DNA of 64,000 bases from Aliihoeflea sp023389195 (GTDB lineage: Bacteria > Pseudomonadota > Alphaproteobacteria > Rhizobiales > Rhizobiaceae), in the NCBI GenBank assembly GCA_023389195.1, contig JAEWET010000003.1:12784-76783 (forward strand). The letters are read 5' to 3'. How positions within the stretch are numbered: the stretch's first letter is position 1; each line of letters begins with the position of its first letter. The position numbers and the translations under genes are program-made. The notes beneath the pieces are model-generated. The model saw nothing but the letters and a program-made list of their open reading frames with translations. It was not told the origin of the DNA and ran no database searches. Below, in pieces: positions 15,412 through 24,001 of the stretch.

Positions 15412-17553
15412 TCAGTTGTGCGCAAGCACGGCCAGAAGCAGAAGCGCCATGATGTTGGTGATCTTGATCGCCGGATTAACGGCCGGGCCCGCCGTATCCT
15501 TGTAGGGATCGCCGACGGTATCGCCGGTCACCGATGCCTTGTGTGCATCAGAGCCTTTCAGATGGCGCGTGCCGTCCTTGTCGATAAAGCCGTCCTCGAA
15601 CGACTTTTTCGCGTTGTCCCAGGCGCCGCCGCCCGACGTCATCGAGATGGCGACGAAGAGGCCGTTGACGATCACGCCCAGAAGCGTTGCGCCGAGCGCG
15701 GCGAACGCAGCCGCCTTGGAGCCCGACACCAGCAACACGCCGAAATAGACGACGATCGGCGCCAGCACCGGCAGCAGGGACGGGATGATCATTTCCCGGA
15801 TTGCCGCCTTGGTCAGAAGATCGACCGCGCGCGCGTAGTCCGGCTTGACCGTGCCCTGCATGATGCCCGGATTGTCGCGGAACTGGCGACGCACCTCCTC
15901 CACGATGGCGCCGGCCGCACGGCCGACGGCCGTCATGGCGATGCCGCCGAAGAGGTAGGGGATCAAGCCGCCGAAGAGCAGGCCCGCCACCACATACGGG
16001 TTCGACAGCGAGAAGGAGACATCCTCCATGCCGGCGAAATACGGGTACTGGTCCGGATTGGCGATGAAGTATTCCAGATCGTAGGAATAGGCAGCGAAGA
16101 GCACCAGCGCGCCGAGACCGGCAGAGCCGATCGCGTAGCCCTTGGTGACCGCCTTGGTCGTGTTGCCGACCGCATCGAGCGCGTCGGTGGACTGGCGCAC
16201 TTCCGGCGGGAGGCCGGACATTTCGGCGATGCCGCCGGCATTGTCGGTCACCGGGCCGAACGCGTCGAGCGCCACGATCATGCCGGCCAGGCCGAGCATG
16301 GTCGTCACCGCGATGGCGGTGCCGAAGAGGCCGGCGAGCTGGAACGTCGCCAGAATGCCACCGATAATGACGATCGCCGGAAGCGCCGTCGATTCGAGCG
16401 AGACGGCGAGGCCCTGGATGACGTTGGTGCCGTGGCCGGTCACCGACGCCTGCGCGATCGAGTTCACCGGGCGCTTGTTGGTACCGGTGTAGTATTCCGT
16501 GATCACCACGATCAGCGCCGTCACCACGAGGCCGATCAGGCCGCAAATGAAGAGGTTGGTGCCGGTGACGTCGATGCCGTTGACCACGCCGATCGAGCCC
16601 CAGCCGATGGTGAGCGAGGTCGCGGCGCCGATGCCGACGACGGTCAGGAGGCCGGTGACGATCAGGCCGCGATAGAGCGCACCCATGATCGAGGCATTGG
16701 CCCCGAGCTTGACGAAGAAAGTCCCGATGATCGAGGTGATGATGCACGCGCCGCAGATCGCCAGCGGGTAGATCATGATCGAGCCGAGCATATCGGAACC
16801 GAGGAAGAAGATCGCGGCGAGAACCATGGTCGCGACGACGGTCACGGCATAGGTTTCGAAGAGATCCGCCGCCATGCCTGCGCAGTCGCCGACATTGTCG
16901 CCGACATTGTCCGCGATCGTCGCCGGGTTGCGCGGATCGTCCTCGGGAATGCCCGCTTCGACCTTGCCGACGAGATCGCCGCCGACATCGGCACCCTTGG
17001 TGAAGATGCCGCCGCCAAGACGCGCGAAGATCGAGATGAGCGATGCGCCGAAGCCGAGCGCGACGAGCGCGTCGATAACCATGCGGTCGGACGGAGCGGC
17101 GCCCATCGGACCGATCAGAACCCAGTAGTAGACCGAGACTGCAAGCAGCGCGAGGCCGGCCACCAGCATGCCGGTGATCGCGCCCGCCTTGAAGGCGATG
17201 TCGAGGCCGGCCGACAGGCTGTTCGAAGCGGCCTGCGCGGTGCGCACATTGGCGCGGACCGAAACGTGCATGCCGATGAAGCCTGCGACGCCCGAAAGGA
17301 CGGCGCCGATCAGGAAGCCGATCGCGGCCGTGACCCCGAGCAGCCACCAGGTGATGGCGAAGACCACGACGCCGACGAGCGCGATGGTTGTGTACTGGCG
17401 AGTGAGATAAGCCTGCGCGCCCTCCCGGATCGCGCCCGCAATCTCCTGCATGCGTGCATTGCCCTGATCGGCCGCGAGGACCGACTGGGTGGCCCAGATC
17501 GCATAGACGATGGACAGCAAGCCGCAGGCGATGACGACGAAAAGCATGGTCAT
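15412..17553 (-). CDS. hppA: Membrane-bound proton-pumping pyrophosphatase (K+-independent type)
   Basis: 713 residues from the ATG at 17553, with AAGGA about 11 bases upstream. About 16 membrane helices. Pyrophosphate-binding motifs are intact (GGGIFTKGADVGGDLVGKVE, then ADNVGDNVGDCAGMAADLFE split by PEDDPRNP). The motif GNTTKAVTKG carries Lys at the position where K+-dependent enzymes have Ala, so this is the K+-independent H+-pumping class by established rule. It couples PPi hydrolysis to proton export. It is the last gene of the minus-strand block, 141 bases after the MFS gene. Confidence 0.96.
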   Translation of the reverse strand: MTMLFVVIACGLLSIVYAIWATQSVLAADQGNARMQEIAGAIREGAQAYLTRQYTTIALVGVVVFAITWWLLGVTAAIGFLIGAVLSGVAGFIGMHVSVRANVRTAQAASNSLSAGLDIAFKAGAITGMLVAGLALLAVSVYYWVLIGPMGAAPSDRMVIDALVALGFGASLISIFARLGGGIFTKGADVGGDLVGKVEAGIPEDDPRNPATIADNVGDNVGDCAGMAADLFETYAVTVVATMVLAAIFFLGSDMLGSIMIYPLAICGACIITSIIGTFFVKLGANASIMGALYRGLIVTGLLTVVGIGAATSLTIGWGSIGVVNGIDVTGTNLFICGLIGLVVTALIVVITEYYTGTNKRPVNSIAQASVTGHGTNVIQGLAVSLESTALPAIVIIGGILATFQLAGLFGTAIAVTTMLGLAGMIVALDAFGPVTDNAGGIAEMSGLPPEVRQSTDALDAVGNTTKAVTKGYAIGSAGLGALVLFAAYSYDLEYFIANPDQYPYFAGMEDVSFSLSNPYVVAGLLFGGLIPYLFGGIAMTAVGRAAGAIVEEVRRQFRDNPGIMQGTVKPDYARAVDLLTKAAIREMIIPSLLPVLAPIVVYFGVLLVSGSKAAAFAALGATLLGVIVNGLFVAISMTSGGGAWDNAKKSFEDGFIDKDGTRHLKGSDAHKASVTGDTVGDPYKDTAGPAVNPAIKITNIMALLLLAVLAHN

Positions 17554-17694
17554 TGCCGATTTTTCCTTGATGCTCGCCCGGCAGAACCCCTCCCCGGGCA
17601 TTGGGAACGAAGCCGGAATCGCTCGTCATCCGACATTCGAGGGCAGCTTATGCGAAGGATTCCGCACACATCAAGGAGTTATTCTTACGCATGG

Positions 17695-18909
17695 TCAGTC
17701 GCGTACGGCCAGGATGCTCGGCGGGCGCAGGGCAAGGACGGCCAGGGACGCCAGGCAGGCAAGGCCCACCGGGAAGATGATCCAGTTCAGCATTTCCCAG
17801 CCGGCGAAATTGTAGACCAGGCCTGACATGAACGAGGCGAAGGCGACGGTCGAGAACAGGACGAAATCGTGAAAGCCCAGCGCGCGGCCTTTCTCGGAGG
17901 GGTGGTAGGTCTCCGCCACCATCGCGGTCGCGCCGATGAAGCCGAAATTCCAGCCAATGCCGAGAAGAACGAGAGCCGTCCAGAACTGCCAGAGCGCAAT
18001 GCCCGACAGCGCGACAACGGCGCAACCGATCAGCAGGACGAGGCCGGCCGCGACGATTCTTTCCTTGCCGAAACGAGCGATCAGTTTGCCGGTAAAGAAG
18101 CTCGGCGCAAACATGGCCATCACGTGCCACGAAATGCCGAGCATGGCCTGGTCGGTCGAGAACCCGCACCCAACCATCGCGAGCGGCGCGCCGGTCATCA
18201 CAAAGCTCATCAGCGCATAGGCGCCGACGCCGCAAAGGAGCCCGGTGGCATATTTGGGCTGCCGCACGATCTCGCGAAGCGGGCGTGCCGGGACATTGGC
18301 GCCAGCGCTCGCATGCGTTTCAGGCTGACGCTTCGGCAAAGCCGACAGCATCAGCGCTCCGACCGCGGCAATGCCGAGCACGGACGCGAACGTGCCGGCG
18401 AACATGACCGGTGCCATCAATTCGCGCGTGAAAATGACGATCTGCGGCCCGATGATCGCCGTCAGCACGCCGCCGGCGAGAACGAAGGAAATGGCCCTGG
18501 CTTTGAACGCTGCAGGCGCCGACTCGGCCGCTGCAAAGCGAAACTGCTGCACGAAGGCATTGCCGATGCCGATCAGCGCCAAGCCCGCCGCGAACAGCCA
18601 GAAATTCTGCGCGAACAGGGCAAGCGTCGCAACGAGACCGCCAGCGGCGGTCATGCCGGTGCCGGTCATGAAGCCCAGCCGCAATCCCAACCTTTTAAGG
18701 ACCAGTGCCGCCGGAACGGCGCCGAGCGCGACGCCGATGGTGAAGCCGGTGACGGGCGCTGTCGCAAGGCTCTTGTCGGCGCCGAGGAGATAGAAGCCGG
18801 CAAGGCCGCCGACCGAAATCGCGATGGGTGCGGCCGACCCGACGATGGCCTGCGCCGCGGCAAGAACGATCGCCGTGCGCCGTGCATCGCGGGTCGCCGT
18901 GGTCGTCAT
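17695..18909 (-). CDS. MFS transporter
   Basis: 404 residues with about 12 hydrophobic segments and MFS loops: VLKRLGLRLGFMTG in the first half and GKLIARFGKERIVAAG in the second. No substrate signature is recognisable. Its ATG overlaps the nusB stop by four bases (ATGA), tying it to the riboflavin/nusB operon. A role in flavin or precursor export is possible from position but unproved. Confidence 0.82.
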   Translation of the reverse strand: MTTTATRDARRTAIVLAAAQAIVGSAAPIAISVGGLAGFYLLGADKSLATAPVTGFTIGVALGAVPAALVLKRLGLRLGFMTGTGMTAAGGLVATLALFAQNFWLFAAGLALIGIGNAFVQQFRFAAAESAPAAFKARAISFVLAGGVLTAIIGPQIVIFTRELMAPVMFAGTFASVLGIAAVGALMLSALPKRQPETHASAGANVPARPLREIVRQPKYATGLLCGVGAYALMSFVMTGAPLAMVGCGFSTDQAMLGISWHVMAMFAPSFFTGKLIARFGKERIVAAGLVLLIGCAVVALSGIALWQFWTALVLLGIGWNFGFIGATAMVAETYHPSEKGRALGFHDFVLFSTVAFASFMSGLVYNFAGWEMLNWIIFPVGLACLASLAVLALRPPSILAVRD

Positions 18910-19412
18910 GCCTTCGGCGTGCCGCCCCTGCCCTCGTTGCGCAGACGCCGCGCCACGCGGTCGAGCACGGCGTTGACGAGCTTGGGCTCTTCCTCGGTGT
19001 AGAAGGCCTTGGCGATGTCGACATATTCGGTGACGATGACCGCAACCGGTACGTCGGCGCGCTTCATCAGTTCATAGACGCCGGCGCGCAGGATCGCGCG
19101 CAGCGTCGAGTCCAGCCGCGACAGCGGCCAATCGTCGGTCAGCGCCTGCCGGATCACCGGATCGATCGTCTTCTGGTCCTCGACCACGCCTGAAAGGATC
19201 GCCCGGAACCACTGGGCATCCGCCTCGCGATAGGTTGCCCCATCGACTTCCTTGCCGAGCCGGTATGCTTCGTACTCGGCAGAAATCTCGAGCAGGCCGG
19301 TGCCGGCGACGTCCATCTGGTAGAGCGCCTGCACGGCGGCTAGCCGCGCCGCGCCGCGCTTGTTGGCTTGACGGATCGGCGGCGTGGTCGGGAGTTCGTC
19401 GGCTTCGCTCAT
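18906..19412 (-). CDS. nusB: Transcription antitermination factor NusB
   Basis: 168 residues with the all-helical NusB fold: ARLAAVQALYQMDVAG near residue 20, DSTLRAILRAGVYELM near residue 112, and the end motif EYVDIAKAFYTEEEPKLVNA. It binds boxA RNA with NusE (S10) for rRNA antitermination. It overlaps ribH by four bases upstream and the MFS gene by four downstream. The N-terminal extension of about 20 residues is typical of rhizobial NusB. Confidence 0.96.
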   Translation of the reverse strand: MSEADELPTTPPIRQANKRGAARLAAVQALYQMDVAGTGLLEISAEYEAYRLGKEVDGATYREADAQWFRAILSGVVEDQKTIDPVIRQALTDDWPLSRLDSTLRAILRAGVYELMKRADVPVAVIVTEYVDIAKAFYTEEEPKLVNAVLDRVARRLRNEGRGGTPKA

Positions 19413-19873
19413 CGGGACGCACCTGCAAGACGCTTGCGGGTCTCCACCATCGTCAGGGCGGCGCGCGCGGCAAACCCGCCCTTGTCGCCCTCGTTGCGGC
19501 GGGCACGCGCCCAGGCCTGGTCGTCGTTCTCGACGGTCAGGATGCCGTTGCCGATCGCCAGCGATTCATTGACGGAAAGATCCATCAGCGCGCGGCAGGA
19601 TTCGTTCGCCACGATGTCGAAATGATAGGTCTCGCCACGGATCACGCAGCCGAGCGCGACGAAGGCGTCATAGTCCGCACCGCCCGCATCCGCGCCGTCG
19701 AGCGCGAACGAAATGACGGCCGGAATTTCGAGCGCGCCGGGCACGGTGACGACATCGTAGCTCGCACCGGCCGCATCGAGCGCTGACTTGGCGCCGTCCA
19801 GAAGCGCGTCGGCCAGATCGTCATAGAAACGCGCTTCGACGATCAGAACTTTGAGGGGTTCCTGATGGGGCAT
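19409..19873 (-). CDS. ribH: 6,7-dimethyl-8-ribityllumazine synthase
   Basis: 154 residues. Landmarks are VPGALEIPAVISFA (~residue 45), LGCVIRGETYHFDIVANES with the catalytic His (~75-92) and the final helix. It condenses 5-amino-6-ribitylaminouracil with dihydroxybutanone phosphate, the penultimate step of riboflavin synthesis. Its start is 79 bases downstream of a tiny membrane-protein gene; its stop overlaps nusB by four bases. Confidence 0.96.
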   Translation of the reverse strand: MPHQEPLKVLIVEARFYDDLADALLDGAKSALDAAGASYDVVTVPGALEIPAVISFALDGADAGGADYDAFVALGCVIRGETYHFDIVANESCRALMDLSVNESLAIGNGILTVENDDQAWARARRNEGDKGGFAARAALTMVETRKRLAGASR

Positions 19874-19952
19874 GAATGTCTCCGGGATTGGCCCGGTGAC
19901 TTAGGCCGATCCGGCCGAGTTCGCAAGCGAAGGTTTGGAGAAAGTCAGCCGG

Positions 19953-20054
19953 TCAGCGCTTCAGCGAGCGCTCGTGCAGGCGCACGGCGATGTAGGCGCC
20001 CAAGACGACAACCCCGGGTGTCACGACGAAAGCAAGAAACCAGAATTCGTTCAT
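19953..20054 (-). CDS. Tiny single-helix membrane protein inside the rib operon
   Basis: 33 residues (MNEFWFLAFVVTP at the start), nearly all one transmembrane helix, ending in a basic tail (HERSLKR). The ATG overlaps the stop of the preceding 78-residue gene by four bases (ATGA) and has a GAGGGGG stretch about eight bases upstream, so it is probably translated. It is too short for routine gene finding. It has no recognised domain. The positive-inside rule would place the C-terminus in the cytoplasm. A structural or regulatory partner of its 78-residue neighbour is possible. Confidence 0.55.
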   Translation of the reverse strand: MNEFWFLAFVVTPGVVVLGAYIAVRLHERSLKR

Positions 20055-20287
20055 AGCATCAGCCCCCTCAGCACCCGTCGCGCCAAAAGATGCAGCACGA
20101 CGAGCGCACCGAGCCAGCCCAATACGCCAACAAATAGTTCCGTCACGCTGATCAGACCCTGAAAGCCTCCAATATTGTAGAAGTAGCCGGCACCGGGTGT
20201 GAGGATGCCCACCGTGAAGCACGCCGTCGACGCCCGATCGAGCGCATTCGCTAGAAGCTTGGTGCGTTCGTTGTCGATCACGCTCAT
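20051..20287 (-). CDS. Small two-helix membrane protein inside the rib operon
   Basis: 78 residues from the ATG at 20287, which overlaps the ribE stop by four bases. A charged N-terminus (MSVIDNERTKLLANALDR) is followed by two hydrophobic segments (CFTVGILTPGAGYFYNIGG, then SVTELFVGVLGWLGALVVL) and a basic tail. No family is recognised. Its end is coupled to the 33-residue gene. A flavin-related transport role is only a guess from context. Confidence 0.6.
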   Translation of the reverse strand: MSVIDNERTKLLANALDRASTACFTVGILTPGAGYFYNIGGFQGLISVTELFVGVLGWLGALVVLHLLARRVLRGLML

Positions 20288-20889
20288 TCGTCGCGCGCTT
20301 CCATCAGGCGCGCTGCGTAGCGCGCCATGGTGTCGACTTCCAGGTTGACGCGGTCGCCGACCTGTCGCGCGCCCCATGTCGTCACGCCGAGCGAATGGTG
20401 GATCAGGAGGACGTCGAAGAGGTCGCCATCGACGCCGTTGACGGTGAGCGAGGTGCCGTCGAGCGCGACGGAGCCTTTCGGCGCAATGAACTTCGACAAA
20501 GCATGCGGGGCGCGGAGGCGAAAGCGGACGGCGTCGCCTTCGTCGATCCGCTCGACGATCTCCGCCATGCCGTCGACATGACCGGAGACGATGTGCCCGC
20601 CGAGCTCGTCGCCGATCTTCAATGCGCGTTCGAGATTGAGGTGGGAGCCGACCTGCCAGTTGCCGGCCGTCGTCAATCGCAGGGCCTCTTCCCACGCCTC
20701 GACCTCGAACCAGCGGGAACCATCCGAAGGCAGCGCGACGACGGTCAGACATACGCCGGCGCAGGCGATCGAGGCGCCGATGGCGATAGTCGCCGGATCG
20801 TATTCCGTGCCGATGCGCAGCCGGATGCCCTGATCCAGCGGCGCGATGGCCGCGATCTCGCCGATGTCGGTGACGATCCCAGTGAACAT
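20284..20889 (-). CDS. ribE: Riboflavin synthase, alpha chain
   Basis: 201 residues with the two lumazine-binding barrels: first MFTGIVTDIGEI to IACAGVCLTVV, second beginning HIVSGHVDGMAEI and containing ALDGTSLTVNGV. It dismutates two dimethylribityllumazine molecules to riboflavin. The start overlaps the ribD stop by one base (TGATG). It is followed by two overlapping small-protein genes before ribH. Confidence 0.96.
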   Translation of the reverse strand: MFTGIVTDIGEIAAIAPLDQGIRLRIGTEYDPATIAIGASIACAGVCLTVVALPSDGSRWFEVEAWEEALRLTTAGNWQVGSHLNLERALKIGDELGGHIVSGHVDGMAEIVERIDEGDAVRFRLRAPHALSKFIAPKGSVALDGTSLTVNGVDGDLFDVLLIHHSLGVTTWGARQVGDRVNLEVDTMARYAARLMEARDE

Positions 20890-21995
20890 CAGTCGATCCT
20901 TACATATTCGCAGCAGATATCGCCGCCGAACACATCGCGGCGGACGAGACGGAAGCCCGGCGGAACCCCGGCCGGGTCGATCGGGGATGCGACGCCGCCC
21001 TCGCCGATCGGCGTCGGGCCCACGAAGAGCACCACGCGGTCGACCAAGCCTTCGGCGAGAACCTGGCGCGCGGTCTCCGCGCCCCCTTCGACGAGGAGTG
21101 TCAGGACGCCGCGCGCTGCCAGGTCCTCGAGAAATTCCGGCAGGGCGATGCGGCCTTCGTGCTCGTCGCAGGCGATGAAGCCGACGCCGAGTTCTTCAAG
21201 CGTGGCACGACGGCCGGCATCGGCGTCGATCGCGGTTGCCAGCAGAACAGGCGTCTCGCGTGCGCTCGATGCAAGTTTCGATGTCGGCGAAAGTCGCGCG
21301 TCGCGGTCGAGGACGATGCGGATCGGCGAGCGCTTTTCCAGCCCCGGCAGGCGGCAGGTGAGTTCGGGGTCGTCGGCCAGAGCCGTGCCTATACCCACGA
21401 GGATCGCGTCGCTTTCGGCGCGCAGGCGATGCACCTGCCGGCGCGCGATTGGCCCGGTGATGGCAACCTGCCCCTCGCCCATGCGACCGATCATGCCATC
21501 GGAGGAAACCGCAAGTTTAAGAGTCACTTCCGGACGTTTGCTCAAAGATCGAGTCAGGTAGCCTTTCAGTAGGTCGGCTGCCTCATTGGAGCGGATCTGG
21601 GGCGTCACGTCGATCCCGCCGGCTTCGAGGATTGCATATCCCTTGCCGGAGACGCGCGGATCGGGATCGGCGGCCGCGCCGACGACCCGGGCAATGCCGG
21701 CACGGACAAGTGCCTCGGCGCAGGGTGGCGTTCGGCCGTGATGCGCACAGGGCTCCAGCGTGACATAGGCCGTCGCGCCGCGCGCCCGGTCCCCCGCCTC
21801 CGCGAGCGCCTCCGTCTCGGCATGCGGCCTGCCGCCGACCGCGGTGATGCCCCGCCCGACGATCCGGGGGCCGTCGCCGTCATCGCGGACGATCAGCGTT
21901 CCGACGGATGGGTTGGTCGACGTTAGCCCCAGATTGCGGCGCGACAGACGGATGGCGGCTGCCATGTACCGGCGATCGGTCTCGCCGACGCTCAT
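20889..21995 (-). CDS. ribD: Bifunctional riboflavin deaminase/reductase RibD
   Basis: 368 residues in two domains. The N-terminal deaminase (1-~145) has the zinc ligands in GGRPHAETEAL (His, with catalytic Glu) and EPCAHHGRTPPC (two Cys). The C-terminal reductase (~150-368) has VTLKLAVSSDGMIG, a dinucleotide-binding strand and LLVEGGAETARQ. It performs the second and third steps of riboflavin synthesis. Its ATG overlaps the nrdR stop by four bases, as is common in proteobacteria. Confidence 0.96.
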   Translation of the reverse strand: MSVGETDRRYMAAAIRLSRRNLGLTSTNPSVGTLIVRDDGDGPRIVGRGITAVGGRPHAETEALAEAGDRARGATAYVTLEPCAHHGRTPPCAEALVRAGIARVVGAAADPDPRVSGKGYAILEAGGIDVTPQIRSNEAADLLKGYLTRSLSKRPEVTLKLAVSSDGMIGRMGEGQVAITGPIARRQVHRLRAESDAILVGIGTALADDPELTCRLPGLEKRSPIRIVLDRDARLSPTSKLASSARETPVLLATAIDADAGRRATLEELGVGFIACDEHEGRIALPEFLEDLAARGVLTLLVEGGAETARQVLAEGLVDRVVLFVGPTPIGEGGVASPIDPAGVPPGFRLVRRDVFGGDICCEYVRID

Positions 21996-22462
21996 TCGCG
22001 CGCGGCGTCCTCGTCGCTCTTCAGTTCACCGAGCAGATCGTGAAAATCGCGCGCCTCGCGAAAGTTCTTGTAGACGGACGCAAAGCGCACATAGGCGACA
22101 TCGTCGATGGATTTGAGCGCATCCATGACGAGCCGGCCGATTTCGTCGGACGGGATTTCCGTTTCGCCCGAGCTTTCGAGCTGGCGCACGATGCCCGTCA
22201 CGGCACGCTCGATCCGCTCCGGCTCCACATTGCGCTTGCGCAGCGCGATTTCGACGGAGCGCATCAGCTTGTCGCGGTCGAATGCAACCTTGCGGCCCGA
22301 CCGTTTGACCACCACGAGATCGCGTAGTTGCACACGCTCGAAAGTGGTGAAGCGCCCGCCGCAGACCGGGCAGACGCGCCGGCGGCGGATGGCCTGCCCG
22401 TCTTCGGCAGGTCGGGAATCCTTCACCTGGGTGTCTTCAGACTGGCAATAGGGGCAGCGCAT
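21992..22462 (-). CDS. nrdR: Transcriptional repressor NrdR
   Basis: 156 residues. The zinc ribbon has CPYC at residues 3-6 and CPVC near residue 31 with RRRVCPVCGGRFTTFE between. An ATP-cone domain follows (~49-139; VVKRSGRKVAFDRDKL). It senses ATP/dATP and represses ribonucleotide reductase genes by binding NrdR boxes. It starts 36 bases after glyA, so cotranscription with glyA is likely. The short gap leaves no room for an FMN riboswitch before ribD. Confidence 0.97.
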   Translation of the reverse strand: MRCPYCQSEDTQVKDSRPAEDGQAIRRRRVCPVCGGRFTTFERVQLRDLVVVKRSGRKVAFDRDKLMRSVEIALRKRNVEPERIERAVTGIVRQLESSGETEIPSDEIGRLVMDALKSIDDVAYVRFASVYKNFREARDFHDLLGELKSDEDAARE

Positions 22463-22498
22463 GCGTCTCTTTCAAAAAATGGTGTGCTGCCCCAGCGT

Positions 22499-23812
22499 TT
22501 AGCCCAGATATGGATAGATCGGGAAGCGCTCGGTCAGCGCGACGACCTTTTTCTTCACCTCGGCTTCGACAGCGGCATTGCCTTCGTCCGAATTCGCGGC
22601 CTTCAGCCCGTCCATCACTTCCGCGATCAGCTTGCCGATCTCGCCGAATTCGGCGACGCCGAAGCCGCGCGTGGTGCCGGCCGGGGTGCCGAGGCGGATG
22701 CCGGAGGTGACGAAGGGCTTTTCCGGGTCGAACGGGATACCGTTCTTGTTGCAGGTGATGTTGGCGCGGCCGAGTGCGGCTTCCGCGCGCTTGCCGGTCG
22801 CGTTTTTCGGACGCAGATCGACCAGCATCGAATGGTTGTCTGTGCCGCCCGAGACGATGTCGAGCCCGGTTTCCTTCAGGCTCGCGGCGAGCGCCTTGGC
22901 ATTCGCGACGACATCCTTGGCGTAGGTCTTGAATTCGGGCTGCAGCGCCTCGCCGAAGGCGACGGCCTTGGCCGCGATGACGTGCATCAGCGGGCCACCC
23001 TGGAGACCGGGGAAGACGGCCGAGTTCATCTTCTTGGCGATCGCCTCGTCGTTCGACAGGATCATGCCACCACGCGGGCCGCGCAGCGACTTGTGGGTCG
23101 TCGTCGTCACGACATGGGCATGCGGCAGCGGCGACGGATGCACGCCGCCGGCGACGAGGCCGGCGATATGCGCCATGTCGACCATCAGGTAGGCACCGAC
23201 GGCGTCGGCGATCTCGCGGAAGCGCTTCCAGTCCCAGATGCGCGAATAGGCGGTGCCGCCGGCGACGATCAGCTTCGGCTTGGCTTCACGCGCAAGACGT
23301 TCGACTTCGTCCATGTCGATCAAATGATCGTCTTCGCGCACGCCATAGGAGACGACGTTGAACCACTTGCCCGACATGTTGACCGGCGAGCCATGGGTCA
23401 GGTGACCGCCCGAGTTCAGGTCGAGGCCCATGAAGGTGTCGCCCGGCTGGAGCAGCGCGAGAAACACGGCCTGGTTCATCTGCGAGCCGGAATTGGGCTG
23501 CACGTTGGCGAAATTGCAGTCGAACAGCTTCTTGGCGCGCTCGATCGCAAGTTCCTCGGCGATGTCGACGAACTGGCAGCCGCCATAGTAGCGCTTGCCC
23601 GGATAGCCTTCGGCGTACTTGTTCGTCATGATCGAGCCCTGCGCTTCCAGAACGGCGCGGCTGACGATGTTTTCCGAGGCGATCAGCTCGATTTCGTGAC
23701 GCTGGCGCCCGAGTTCCCTTTCGATCGCGCCGAAGATTTCGGGATCGCGGTCGGCAAGGGACTGGGTGAAGAAAGCATTCGGCTGGGCGGAAGCGGCAGT
23801 CGCGGTGGCCAT
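22499..23812 (-). CDS. glyA: Serine hydroxymethyltransferase
   Basis: 437 residues. PLP lysine in VTTTTHKSLRGPRGG (~residue 242), SENIVSRAVLEAQGS near residue 44, and TNKYAEGYPGKRYYGG typical of the family. It interconverts serine and glycine with tetrahydrofolate, feeding one-carbon units for purines and thymidylate. It heads the minus-strand block that continues with nrdR and the rib genes. The upstream interval 23813-23950 separates it from the L,D-transpeptidase terminator and holds its promoter. Confidence 0.97.
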   Translation of the reverse strand: MATATAASAQPNAFFTQSLADRDPEIFGAIERELGRQRHEIELIASENIVSRAVLEAQGSIMTNKYAEGYPGKRYYGGCQFVDIAEELAIERAKKLFDCNFANVQPNSGSQMNQAVFLALLQPGDTFMGLDLNSGGHLTHGSPVNMSGKWFNVVSYGVREDDHLIDMDEVERLAREAKPKLIVAGGTAYSRIWDWKRFREIADAVGAYLMVDMAHIAGLVAGGVHPSPLPHAHVVTTTTHKSLRGPRGGMILSNDEAIAKKMNSAVFPGLQGGPLMHVIAAKAVAFGEALQPEFKTYAKDVVANAKALAASLKETGLDIVSGGTDNHSMLVDLRPKNATGKRAEAALGRANITCNKNGIPFDPEKPFVTSGIRLGTPAGTTRGFGVAEFGEIGKLIAEVMDGLKAANSDEGNAAVEAEVKKKVVALTERFPIYPYLG

Positions 23813-23952
23813 GGCAGATCGACCCTTCTGGCGTGTGGCGGTAATCCGTGGAGCGGCGCGAATATCACACTATCGCCTGCGCGGCCATGTGCGGTTTGCG
23901 CAATTTACGGTTCCTGTCGCGACTGGATCAATGCGGCAAATGCGCGAAACGA

Positions 23953-23978
23953 AAAGGCCGCCCCGAGAGACGGCCTTT
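23953..23978. terminator. Terminator-like hairpin after the L,D-transpeptidase gene
   Basis: AAAGGCCG (23953-23960) pairs with CGGCCTTT (23971-23978) around a 10-base loop. It lies 24 bases past the stop of the minus-strand L,D-transpeptidase gene, with A/T-rich ends. Confidence 0.7.
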
Positions 23979-24001
23979 CGCATGGAGGCGTGCGAACGCG
24001 A

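Noticed and set aside
15379..17826. An 815-codon plus-strand frame opposite hppA
   Set aside because: It is an antisense shadow; the translation is rich in Arg, Asp and His without any domain, while the minus strand encodes a complete pyrophosphatase with all motifs.
22463..22498. An FMN riboswitch before the riboflavin genes
   Set aside because: Only 36 bases separate glyA and nrdR, and no riboswitch-like fold or conserved RFN boxes are seen there or in the 79-base gap before ribH.
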